Assembly: GCA_030591745.1 (NCBI GenBank)
Contig: JAUVAM010000051.1
Location: 1 to 10,741, forward strand
Length of the DNA: 10,741 nt
Origin: Deltaproteobacteria bacterium
Lineage (GTDB): Bacteria > Myxococcota > B64-G9
Direction of reading: 5' to 3'
In this document: one piece after another, positions 5,024 to 10,741 of the stretch
Position numbering within the stretch: position 1 is the first letter of the stretch
Layout of the letters: every line of letters starts with the position of its first letter
Notes under the pieces: generated by a model
What the model saw: the letters and a program-made list of their open reading frames with translations, nothing else
The model's database searches: none
What the model was told of the DNA's origin: nothing
Position numbers and translations under genes: made by a program

Positions 5024-6897
5024 CGACCTGCCCCCGAGCCCGTTGTTCCACGTGGAACAACACCCCTGGCCACACGCAAGCTCAGAACCATCAAAGCCGC
5101 CGGCGTCATCCCGTCCACCCTGCTGGCCTGGTCCAAATCCCTGGGTTTGAGCCGACTGAGCTTTTCCGCCAACTCCGTGGAAAGACCTGGAATGCCACGA
5201 TAATCCATGTCTTCAGGCAGACGCCGCCCGCGTTGCTTTTCCAGCTGCTCGGCCTCCCTGATTTGCCGTTCCACATAGCCCTGATATTTGACTTGCACTT
5301 CCACCCGCTCCAGCACATCCGTGCTCATCGGTCCCATGTCCAGCAAGTGCAGCAGCTCCGTGATGTGAGTCTCCGGTCGACGCAGGAACTTTTCCAGACT
5401 GGGGCGCTTGGGGGCCAAGTCCCTGGGCATCCGACGCTCTCGCAGGATGGCGAGAACCTCGTCCACCTGTCGATGCTCGGCCCTTCGTTTTTCCAATCGG
5501 GCTTCGTCCACCAGGCCGAGGGATTCGGCAAATGCATGCAGGCGCTCTGCCGCGTTGTCCTCCCGAAGCATGAGTCTGAATTCGGCTCGGGAGGAAAACA
5601 TCCGGTAGGGCTCTTCCGTCCCTCGGGTCACCAAGTCGTCGATCATGACCCCGATAAAGGCTTCGTGACGGCCCAAAACCACCGCCTCCAGACCCTTGAG
5701 TTTTCGCGAGGCGTTGATACCGGCCATCAATCCTTGACCGGCGGCCTCTTCGTAGCCACTGGTGCCATTGATTTGTCCCGCCAAGAACAAACCGCCGATG
5801 GCCTTGGTCTCCAGGCTTCCCTTTAGCTGGGTTGGGTGTACGTAATCATACTCGATGCCATAACCCGCCTCGAGCATCTCGGCCTGTTCCAATCCCGGAA
5901 TGGAACGAATCATGGCCAACTGAATGTCCTCTGGCAGGCTTGTGGAAATGCCGTTGGGATAGATGATCCGTCCGGACCGGTCCGTGGGCTCCAAGATGAC
6001 CTGGTGGGATTCCCGCTCGCCAAAGCGCATGACCTTGTCTTCGATGGAGGGACAGTAGCGCGCGCCCACGCCCTTGATGACCCCGGAAAAGAGAGGAGAT
6101 CGCTCAAGGCCAGATCGGATGATTTCATGAGTCCGAGGAAGCGTGCGGGTCACATGGCAAACCACGTCCGGCAAATCCAGGCGCTCCGTGTCCAAGGAGA
6201 AAGGCAGCACCACCGCATCCGAGGCCTGTACTTCCAGTTCATCCAGTTTCAGGCTTTCGGCCAGTAGCCGCGCCGGGGTGCCGGTTTTCAATCGCCCCAA
6301 CCTGAGTCCAAGGCCCTCCAGGTTGATGCTCAAATTTTGCGCAGGGGGATCGCCCACCCGCCCACCGGCTTCTTGATCCAAGCCGACAAACATCATGCCG
6401 CGCAGGAAAGTGCCCGTGGTCAGAACAACCGCCTCCGCCTCAACCCTGCGCCCATCCGCCAGGCCTAGCCCAATCACTCGGCCCTCTTCCACCAGGACCT
6501 CGTCCACCATGGCCTCGACCAGGCGCAAGTGATCGCAGCCCTCCACCACGGCCAGCATGGCACGGTGGTACTCTCCCATGTCGCACTGAACCCGGCGGGC
6601 TCGAACAGCCGGCCCTCGCGAAGCGTTCAAGCGACGAAATTGGATGGCTGCCGCATCCGCGATGCGCGCCATCTCTCCACCCAGCGCATCGATCTCCCGC
6701 ACGATTTGGCTCTTGCCCAGGCCGCCAATGGCCGGGTTGCAAGACATCTCAGCCACGCGCTCCCGATTGATCGTCAGAAGCAAGGTGTCCACCCCAAGCC
6801 GCGCCGAAGCCAGCGCGGCCTCACAACCGGCATGGCCCGCGCCCACCACCACCACCTGGGCTCGCAAGTTCTGGCTTATGGTTTCACGTGGAACCAT
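5020..6897 (-). CDS. mnmG: tRNA U34 carboxymethylaminomethyl-modifying enzyme MnmG (GidA), FAD-dependent
   Basis: With MnmE, MnmG installs the (carboxymethyl)aminomethyl group on C5 of the wobble uridine of several tRNAs, using FAD, NADH, methylenetetrahydrofolate and glycine or ammonium. The 625-residue length is normal. Seen: an FAD-binding Rossmann motif GAGHAG (19-24), the [20 protein letters not shown] family block (from about residue 50), the RARRVQCD block, a second FAD contact region [21 protein letters not shown], and the C-terminal helical MnmE- and tRNA-binding domain with DYRGIPGLS and a last block near [11 protein letters not shown]. It begins 3 nt after the mnmE stop and overlaps rsmG by four bases. 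Both ends carry a CACGTG-centred palindrome of the parS type: one over the start codon, one encoding the C-terminal tail. The tail residues VVPRGTTG therefore look imposed by the site rather than by enzyme function. Confidence 0.97.
   Translation of the reverse strand: MVPRETISQNLRAQVVVVGAGHAGCEAALASARLGVDTLLLTINRERVAEMSCNPAIGGLGKSQIVREIDALGGEMARIADAAAIQFRRLNASRGPAVRARRVQCDMGEYHRAMLAVVEGCDHLRLVEAMVDEVLVEEGRVIGLGLADGRRVEAEAVVLTTGTFLRGMMFVGLDQEAGGRVGDPPAQNLSINLEGLGLRLGRLKTGTPARLLAESLKLDELEVQASDAVVLPFSLDTERLDLPDVVCHVTRTLPRTHEIIRSGLERSPLFSGVIKGVGARYCPSIEDKVMRFGERESHQVILEPTDRSGRIIYPNGISTSLPEDIQLAMIRSIPGLEQAEMLEAGYGIEYDYVHPTQLKGSLETKAIGGLFLAGQINGTSGYEEAAGQGLMAGINASRKLKGLEAVVLGRHEAFIGVMIDDLVTRGTEEPYRMFSSRAEFRLMLREDNAAERLHAFAESLGLVDEARLEKRRAEHRQVDEVLAILRERRMPRDLAPKRPSLEKFLRRPETHITELLHLLDMGPMSTDVLERVEVQVKYQGYVERQIREAEQLEKQRGRRLPEDMDYRGIPGLSTELAEKLSRLKPRDLDQASRVDGMTPAALMVLSLRVARGVVPRGTTGSGAGR
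5043..5060. promoter_or_regulatory. parS: parS centromere site inside the 3' end of mnmG
   Basis: TTGTTCCACGTGGAACAA is a perfect 18-bp palindrome. Its 16-bp core (5044-5059) matches the widely conserved chromosomal parS consensus TGTTYCACGTGRAACA at every position. It lies inside coding sequence, 21 bp upstream of the mnmG stop, and about 0.8 kb from the parA start. In mnmG frame it encodes V-P-R-G-T-T. It is the likely ParB loading site for this origin region. Confidence 0.93.
6880..6895. promoter_or_regulatory. parS: parS-like site overlapping the mnmG start codon
   Basis: GGTTTCACGTGGAACC matches the parS consensus at 14 of 16 positions; only the outermost T and A are changed, to G and C, and these still pair with each other. 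Palindromic symmetry extends to ATG...CAT at 6878-6897 with one symmetric mismatch pair. The start codon of mnmG (6897-6895) lies at its edge, so bound ParB could also affect mnmG translation-linked transcription. Whether ParB binds it as well as the perfect site is not known. Confidence 0.7.
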
Positions 6898-6900
6898 GGC

Positions 6901-8262
6901 TCACTTCCCGATGCAGAATGACGAAAAAATTCGGTCTAAAAGATCCGGCTCAAGCTTTCGCCCCGTCAACTCACCCATCGCATCCATGGCCTGGCGCAGA
7001 TCTTCGGCCGCCAACTCCACCTGATGATCCAGGGTCTTTTCCGCGCGACGCAATGCCGCCATCAACTTATCCATGGCCACGGCCTGCCGGGTGGTCAAAG
7101 GAAGTCCATCCGCCGGGCCCAAGAGGTCGTCTAAGCGCCGAACCAGCAAATCCGACAGATCGTCCAGGCCTCGTCCATCCAGAGCAGAGACCAGCAAGCC
7201 CCCCCGGGCTCGCAGTTCCGCATCCAGATTTTCAGCTCGAGTTTCATCCAAGAGATCCGCTTTGTTCCGCAAGGGAAGCAAGGTCTCCCCCCATGTCTGT
7301 TTTGCCAGGTCTTCCGACGCCAGCCAGGCATCATCCACCCACAGAACAAGATCGGCCTGCTCTGCTCTGGCCAGAGCCAAAACCTCGGCCGCCCGATCGG
7401 CCTCACCTGCCGGCAACTCTTTGGAGCGCCCCGCCGTATCCACCAAGCGCAAACGGCGACCCCCCAGTTCCAATTCCACCGAAACAGCATCCCTGGTGGT
7501 CCCGGCCTGACTGGTGACCAAGGCGACTTGTTTTCCTGATAACTTGTTGATTATACTGGATTTTCCAACATTAGGGGGGCCGGCAAGCACCACCTCGGCC
7601 GCCCCTGAATCCACCCGTCGTCGCAGGCCCTGCTCTAAGGCTTCGGCCTTGGCCAAAAGAGGCTCCAGTCGCCGGCTTCGCAGATCCAGACTTTCCAAGT
7701 CCGGCTCCTCGGGGAAGTTCAAGGAGGCCTCTATCTCGGCCAAAAGAATCTCTATCGCCAGCTGTAAGCTTCCTAGTTTTTGACTTAGCTCCCCCTCCAA
7801 AACGCGGACCGCGCCCGCAAGTTCTGCCCGGCTGCCGGCCTCGATCATTCGCGCGACGGCCTCGGCCTGGCTCAGATCCAGCTTGCCGTTCTCTAGGGCC
7901 CGTCGGGTGAACTCCCCGGCTCCAGCCGGCTCGGCACCCAACTCCAAGAGGCGGGCCAAAAGGGCCTCAACCGCAGCCCTTCCACCGTGGCCGTGCACCT
8001 CCACCATGTCTTCGCCCGTAAAGCTTTTGGGGCTTGGCATGTAGGCCACCAGGACTTGATCCAGGACCTCTCCCGCGGCGTCGTAAAAACGAGCCAAACG
8101 CAAGCGCCGAGGTGCCAGCCGAATGGTTTTCGGATCCAGGCGGATGCCTTTGGCCAGGATTTCCAAAACCTCGGGCCCGCTCAAGCGCAGGACTGCTACG
8201 GCTCCCTGGCCCGGGGCGCTGGCCGCGGCGACTATGGTTGGGGACTTCACGGGAGGCCTCAT
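6901..8262 (-). CDS. mnmE: tRNA modification GTPase MnmE (TrmE)
   Basis: MnmE is the GTPase partner of MnmG in wobble-uridine (cmnm5/nm5 U34) modification. The 453-residue product has an N-terminal tetrahydrofolate-binding dimerisation domain (about 8-125, starting SPTIVAAASAPGQGAVAVLR), a helical domain and an inserted Ras-like G domain. G-domain motifs: G1 GPPNVGKS (228-235), G2 within GTTRD (254-258), G3 DTAG (275-278) and G4 NKAD (333-336). The protein ends in FCIGK with the conserved catalytic-loop Cys450. The ATG at 8262 overlaps the stop of the preceding small gene (ATGA), and mnmG begins 3 nt after the stop. The start fits the family because the TIVA block begins within ten residues. 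Confidence 0.97.
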   Translation of the reverse strand: MRPPVKSPTIVAAASAPGQGAVAVLRLSGPEVLEILAKGIRLDPKTIRLAPRRLRLARFYDAAGEVLDQVLVAYMPSPKSFTGEDMVEVHGHGGRAAVEALLARLLELGAEPAGAGEFTRRALENGKLDLSQAEAVARMIEAGSRAELAGAVRVLEGELSQKLGSLQLAIEILLAEIEASLNFPEEPDLESLDLRSRRLEPLLAKAEALEQGLRRRVDSGAAEVVLAGPPNVGKSSIINKLSGKQVALVTSQAGTTRDAVSVELELGGRRLRLVDTAGRSKELPAGEADRAAEVLALARAEQADLVLWVDDAWLASEDLAKQTWGETLLPLRNKADLLDETRAENLDAELRARGGLLVSALDGRGLDDLSDLLVRRLDDLLGPADGLPLTTRQAVAMDKLMAALRRAEKTLDHQVELAAEDLRQAMDAMGELTGRKLEPDLLDRIFSSFCIGK

Positions 8263-8480
8263 CCGCCTTCAAGGCAGAGTTTGTTCAGCTCCTCACGGTG
8301 GGCTTCGATATATGTATCCACCGCGGCTTCTTCCAAAGACAGGTCACTCAAAACACCCTCGTAGACCACGCGGAAGCCTGAGTCCAGGCGGCCGGCGCTT
8401 TGAAGGTACTTAAGTTTGACCACGGCGGCGGCATGAAGCCGCTCTTCCTTTGAGCGCTTTTGGATTTTCCTTGGGCTCAT
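8259..8480 (-). CDS. Small conserved-position protein of unknown function between khpB and mnmE
   Basis: I do not recognise this family. An in-frame ATG at 8510 would give 83 residues, but the ATG at 8480 overlaps the khpB stop as ATGA and is preferred, giving 73 residues. At its 3' end the stop overlaps the mnmE ATG in the same way, so the gene is translationally coupled on both sides. The product starts with a strongly basic stretch (SPRKIQKRSKEERLH, residues 2-16), then AAAVVKLKYLQSAGRLD, and an acidic, mostly helical second half ending EAHREELNKLCLEGG. No signal peptide, membrane segment or Cys/His cluster is present; there is one Cys near the end. The tight coupling argues for a real gene and a role linked to the operon (ribosome, RNA or membrane insertion), but no function can be assigned. 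Confidence 0.75.
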   Translation of the reverse strand: MSPRKIQKRSKEERLHAAAVVKLKYLQSAGRLDSGFRVVYEGVLSDLSLEEAAVDTYIEAHREELNKLCLEGG

Positions 8481-9181
8481 GCCTCGGGCTTCTTCTGCGT
8501 CTGAATGCACAAGACCCTGAAGCGGCCCTCGCCTTCACTGAAGGTCTTGACTCGCTCGTCTTTCTCCAGAGCGAGGTGCAATAAGCGTCGGTCTTGGGAT
8601 TCGACCAACTTGATGCGCAGAACCTGCCCGATGGCCAGAGCCTTGTCCGCCAGCTGGATCGCCAACTCCCCCATCGCGACTGCGCGCTGTTCGAGCTGTC
8701 CCCCGAAGTCGATGATGAAGCGTTGCTCACCCTCTCGGCCTTCATGCACGATGCGATTGACGAGGTACTGCAAAGATCCGCGGAACTCCCGGGATTCACC
8801 CCGGCGCATGTCGATGGGATCTCCGACCAGCCTGATGGAGATGATGATCTGATCGCCGTCCCGCATCGCCTGTATCGCCTCAACCTCCAGGCCCATGCCC
8901 TTGAGTATTTTCCTCACCACCAACTCAGAGCAAGCCTCTGGTTGGTCCTTCAGCTCTTGTATTTTTTTGATTAACTCTGCGTCGTCATTGACTGGAACCG
9001 CCGCAACCTGCTCCTGCTCCTCGTACTCGACGATGATGGCCTTCATGCGGTCCCTAGACGTCAGCCCAAAGGTGCCGGGCAAAGACTCGTAGTTCAACTT
9101 GTCCCCCGGAATGTTGAGGACGGCCGAAGCCTTGGCCAGGGCCTGCTCGGTATCTTCGCCGAAAAATTCGCGTTTCATCAT
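8477..9181 (-). CDS. khpB: RNA-binding protein KhpB (Jag/EloR), Jag-N + KH + R3H domains
   Basis: KhpB is a cytoplasmic RNA-binding protein that in Firmicutes works with KhpA in RNA regulation and cell elongation; its function outside that group is less clear. The 234-residue protein has a Jag-N domain (about 1-52, starting KREFFGEDTEQALAKASAVL), an acidic linker (53-80), a KH domain (about 81-156) and an R3H domain (about 165-227) with the Arg198-x3-His202 motif in DRRLLHLAL. The usual KH loop GxxG ahead of LQYLVN is not canonical here: the segment reads DPIDMRRGESREFRGSLQYL (residues 121-140). Two tandem ATGs (9181, 9178) follow a GAGG eight bases upstream. It starts 24 nt after yidC and overlaps the next small gene by four bases. 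The gene order yidC-jag-mnmE is widely conserved. Confidence 0.93.
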   Translation of the reverse strand: MMKREFFGEDTEQALAKASAVLNIPGDKLNYESLPGTFGLTSRDRMKAIIVEYEEQEQVAAVPVNDDAELIKKIQELKDQPEACSELVVRKILKGMGLEVEAIQAMRDGDQIIISIRLVGDPIDMRRGESREFRGSLQYLVNRIVHEGREGEQRFIIDFGGQLEQRAVAMGELAIQLADKALAIGQVLRIKLVESQDRRLLHLALEKDERVKTFSEGEGRFRVLCIQTQKKPEA

Positions 9182-9205
9182 CTGGGTATCCTCATGAAAA
9201 TCCGT

Positions 9206-10741
9206 TTAGGTCTTTGCTTGGGCCGGATCTACCATTCCCGCCGTGGGCGAACCTTTGATGTGATTGTAGATGAGTTGGTGCGCAATGGACAAGACGCTGT
9301 TGACAAAAATGTACAAGACCAAGCCGCTGGGTAAATAGAGCATGATGAAGGTGAAGAAGGCCGGCATCATGTACATCATCATCTTGGCCTGCTGGCTGTC
9401 CACGCTGGTGGGAGACAGTTTCTGCTGCAGGAACATGGTGGCGCCGAGCACGATGGGCATGATGAAGTATGGATCCCGATAAGAGAGATCATTCAACCAG
9501 CCCGGGATGAAGGGTGCCTGGTAGAGCTCCACCGAAGAATAAAGCATGCGGTAAAGAGCAATCCAGATGGGCATCTGCATCATCATGGGCAGACAGCCGC
9601 CCATGGGGTTGACCTTGTGAGTTTTGTACATCTTCATCGTCTCTTCGTTCATTTTCTGCTTGTCTTCACCGTATTTCTTTTTCAGATCCTCCATCAAGGG
9701 CTTGATCTTGGCCATTTCTCGCATGGAGGCCATGCTTTTTTGGGTCAAGGGCAAGAGCAAAAGCTTGATGATGATGGTCAAGAAGATGATGGCCAGGCCG
9801 TAGTTGCCCAAAAAGGAAAAGAAAAACTTCAGCAGCCAGAGCATGGGGTGACAGAGAAAAGCAAACCAGCCGAAGTCCACCGAGCTGGTGAGCATGGCGT
9901 TGCGTTCGTCACCCGCCTTGCCGCCTTTGACCTGCTCCAACAGATTCCACTGCTTGGGTCCAGCGTAGATACGCACTTTTTGCTTAAAACTGCCGCCCGG
10001 GGCCAAGGCAATATCCGGGTAAATCAGGCTGGAGACCATGCGCTGGTCGTGTCGAGACTCCAACTTACAAACCGACTCGGGTGTATCCACGGTCACAGCC
10101 GCAAAGAGAAAATACTGTTCATTGATGCCGGTCCAGAGGATGTTGGGCTTGCCGGTAATCGCCGCGCCAGCCTCGGCCTCGACGTCCAGGACTTCTTCTC
10201 CTGCCAGGCACATGGGTTGCCGGGGGGCCATCTGAACACCACCACAACCCGAGCTGACCGGGGCTTCGAAAAAACCGAACATCTCCAAGATGGGCTGCGC
10301 CGTCAAACTGGATTCCCCGCGGTTGATCAACTCCAGCTCCATCTCAATCTGATAGACACCCTTGCCCAGCGTATAAGTCTTTATAATTGTTGGTATTTCA
10401 AGGTTTACGGGATCTTCGTATCGAAAAGTCACGCGATCGGGTCTGCTGTCCGTCACCTGCCAATCCGTATAAACTGGTAACTTAAAAGAACTTTTCTCTC
10501 CACCCATCCGAAGCCGGAGCGGCATGAAAAGCTCTTCTTTGGTGGAGACCACATCTTCTAAGTCGCTCTCCTCCAGGCTCTTGCCCTCAATACGCTCTTT
10601 GAAGCCGAAAAGCTTCACGTGCTTGAAACTGGCACCGCGTGAGGACAGAATCACCTCAAACTTGTCGTTCTTTAATGAGGCGAGCTGTTCTTCCGGTCGT
10701 TCCGTCGGTGCCTTGCTCTCCCCTTCTTCTACCTTTTCTCC
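9206..10741 (-). CDS. yidC: Membrane protein insertase YidC, 5' end outside window
   Basis: YidC inserts and folds inner-membrane proteins alone or with SecYEG. The frame is open to the right edge, so the first membrane segment and start codon are missing; 511 codons plus the stop are visible. The first GTG seen in frame (10654) is not the start, since the frame continues open upstream with an acidic, linker-like sequence. The large periplasmic beta-domain typical of Gram-negative YidC runs from about 10655 to 9890, with the family opening LSSRGASFKHVKL. The conserved insertase core follows with five membrane segments: the groove helix with Lys in TIIIKLLLLPLTQ (where E. coli has Arg366), a cytoplasmic hairpin (MREMAKIKPLMEDLKKKYG), VNPMGGCLPMMMQMPIW, DPYFIMPIVLGATMF and PSGLVLYIFVNSV. 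The C-terminal tail is short. Full-length family members have about 540-560 residues. Confidence 0.96.
   Translation of the reverse strand, partial: GEKVEEGESKAPTERPEEQLASLKNDKFEVILSSRGASFKHVKLFGFKERIEGKSLEESDLEDVVSTKEELFMPLRLRMGGEKSSFKLPVYTDWQVTDSRPDRVTFRYEDPVNLEIPTIIKTYTLGKGVYQIEMELELINRGESSLTAQPILEMFGFFEAPVSSGCGGVQMAPRQPMCLAGEEVLDVEAEAGAAITGKPNILWTGINEQYFLFAAVTVDTPESVCKLESRHDQRMVSSLIYPDIALAPGGSFKQKVRIYAGPKQWNLLEQVKGGKAGDERNAMLTSSVDFGWFAFLCHPMLWLLKFFFSFLGNYGLAIIFLTIIIKLLLLPLTQKSMASMREMAKIKPLMEDLKKKYGEDKQKMNEETMKMYKTHKVNPMGGCLPMMMQMPIWIALYRMLYSSVELYQAPFIPGWLNDLSYRDPYFIMPIVLGATMFLQQKLSPTSVDSQQAKMMMYMMPAFFTFIMLYLPSGLVLYIFVNSVLSIAHQLIYNHIKGSPTAGMVDPAQAKT

Noticed and set aside
6888..7517. 209-codon proline-rich plus-strand ORF antisense to mnmE
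   Set aside because: Low-complexity composition expected from the reverse complement of a GC-rich gene; mnmE is certain on the other strand.
8481..8510. Upstream ATG extending the small khpB-mnmE gene by ten residues
   Set aside because: It lies deep in khpB, whereas the ATG at 8480 forms a standard ATGA overlap with the khpB stop, like the other junctions in this operon.
10611..10626. CACGTG-centred sequence within yidC as a third parS
   Set aside because: Only the left half resembles parS; the right half (CTTGA) breaks the symmetry, so it is a chance CACGTG.
10652..10654. GTG at 10654 as the start of yidC
   Set aside because: The frame stays open to the window edge, and a protein starting here would lack the first membrane segment needed to place the periplasmic domain.

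Overview
This window looks like the origin-proximal 'yidC–mnmE–mnmG–rsmG–parAB' block of a Gram-negative, moderately GC-rich bacterium. The order yidC, khpB(jag), small ORF, mnmE, mnmG, rsmG, parA, parB, bactofilin on the minus strand is the classic neighbourhood downstream of rpmH-rnpA near oriC. A bactofilin directly after parB, as I recall for bacM in Myxococcus xanthus, together with an M49-like lipoprotein and a small tandem zinc-finger protein, suggests a myxobacterial or related deltaproteobacterial lineage (Myxococcota/Bradymonadota-like). This placement is inference, not proof.

Layout from right to left, which is the direction of transcription of most genes. yidC (9206 to the right edge, 5' end outside the window), khpB, a 73-codon unknown gene, mnmE, mnmG and rsmG are packed with gaps of 24, -4, -4, 3 and -4 nt and look like one operon with translational coupling. 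A 95-nt gap then holds a good sigma70-type promoter candidate, followed by parA, parB and a bactofilin gene (gaps 26 and 6 nt). Between the bactofilin and a convergent plus-strand gene lies about 124 bp of non-coding DNA full of inverted repeats. The plus-strand gene (1479-1901) encodes a 140-residue protein with two identically spaced C-x4-C-x9-C-x2-H zinc fingers. A 104-bp divergent promoter region separates it from a minus-strand gene for an M49 (dipeptidyl-peptidase III-like) zinc metallopeptidase lipoprotein, which runs off the left edge. No stretch of more than 300 bases lacks a gene.

How it fits together. YidC inserts membrane proteins, KhpB is an RNA-binding KH/R3H protein, MnmE and MnmG jointly modify U34 of certain tRNAs, and RsmG methylates 16S rRNA. 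ParA and ParB segregate the chromosome by acting at parS sites. One perfect parS palindrome lies inside the 3' end of mnmG and a second near-perfect one overlaps the mnmG start codon, so the centromere is built into the neighbouring housekeeping gene. The bactofilin may be the scaffold that positions the segregation machinery, by analogy with myxobacteria.

The most interesting points for follow-up are the two parS-type sites bracketing mnmG, the unknown zinc-finger protein with an apparently leaderless promoter, the structured convergent intergenic region, the non-canonical KH loop of KhpB, and the unknown small gene coupled to khpB and mnmE.
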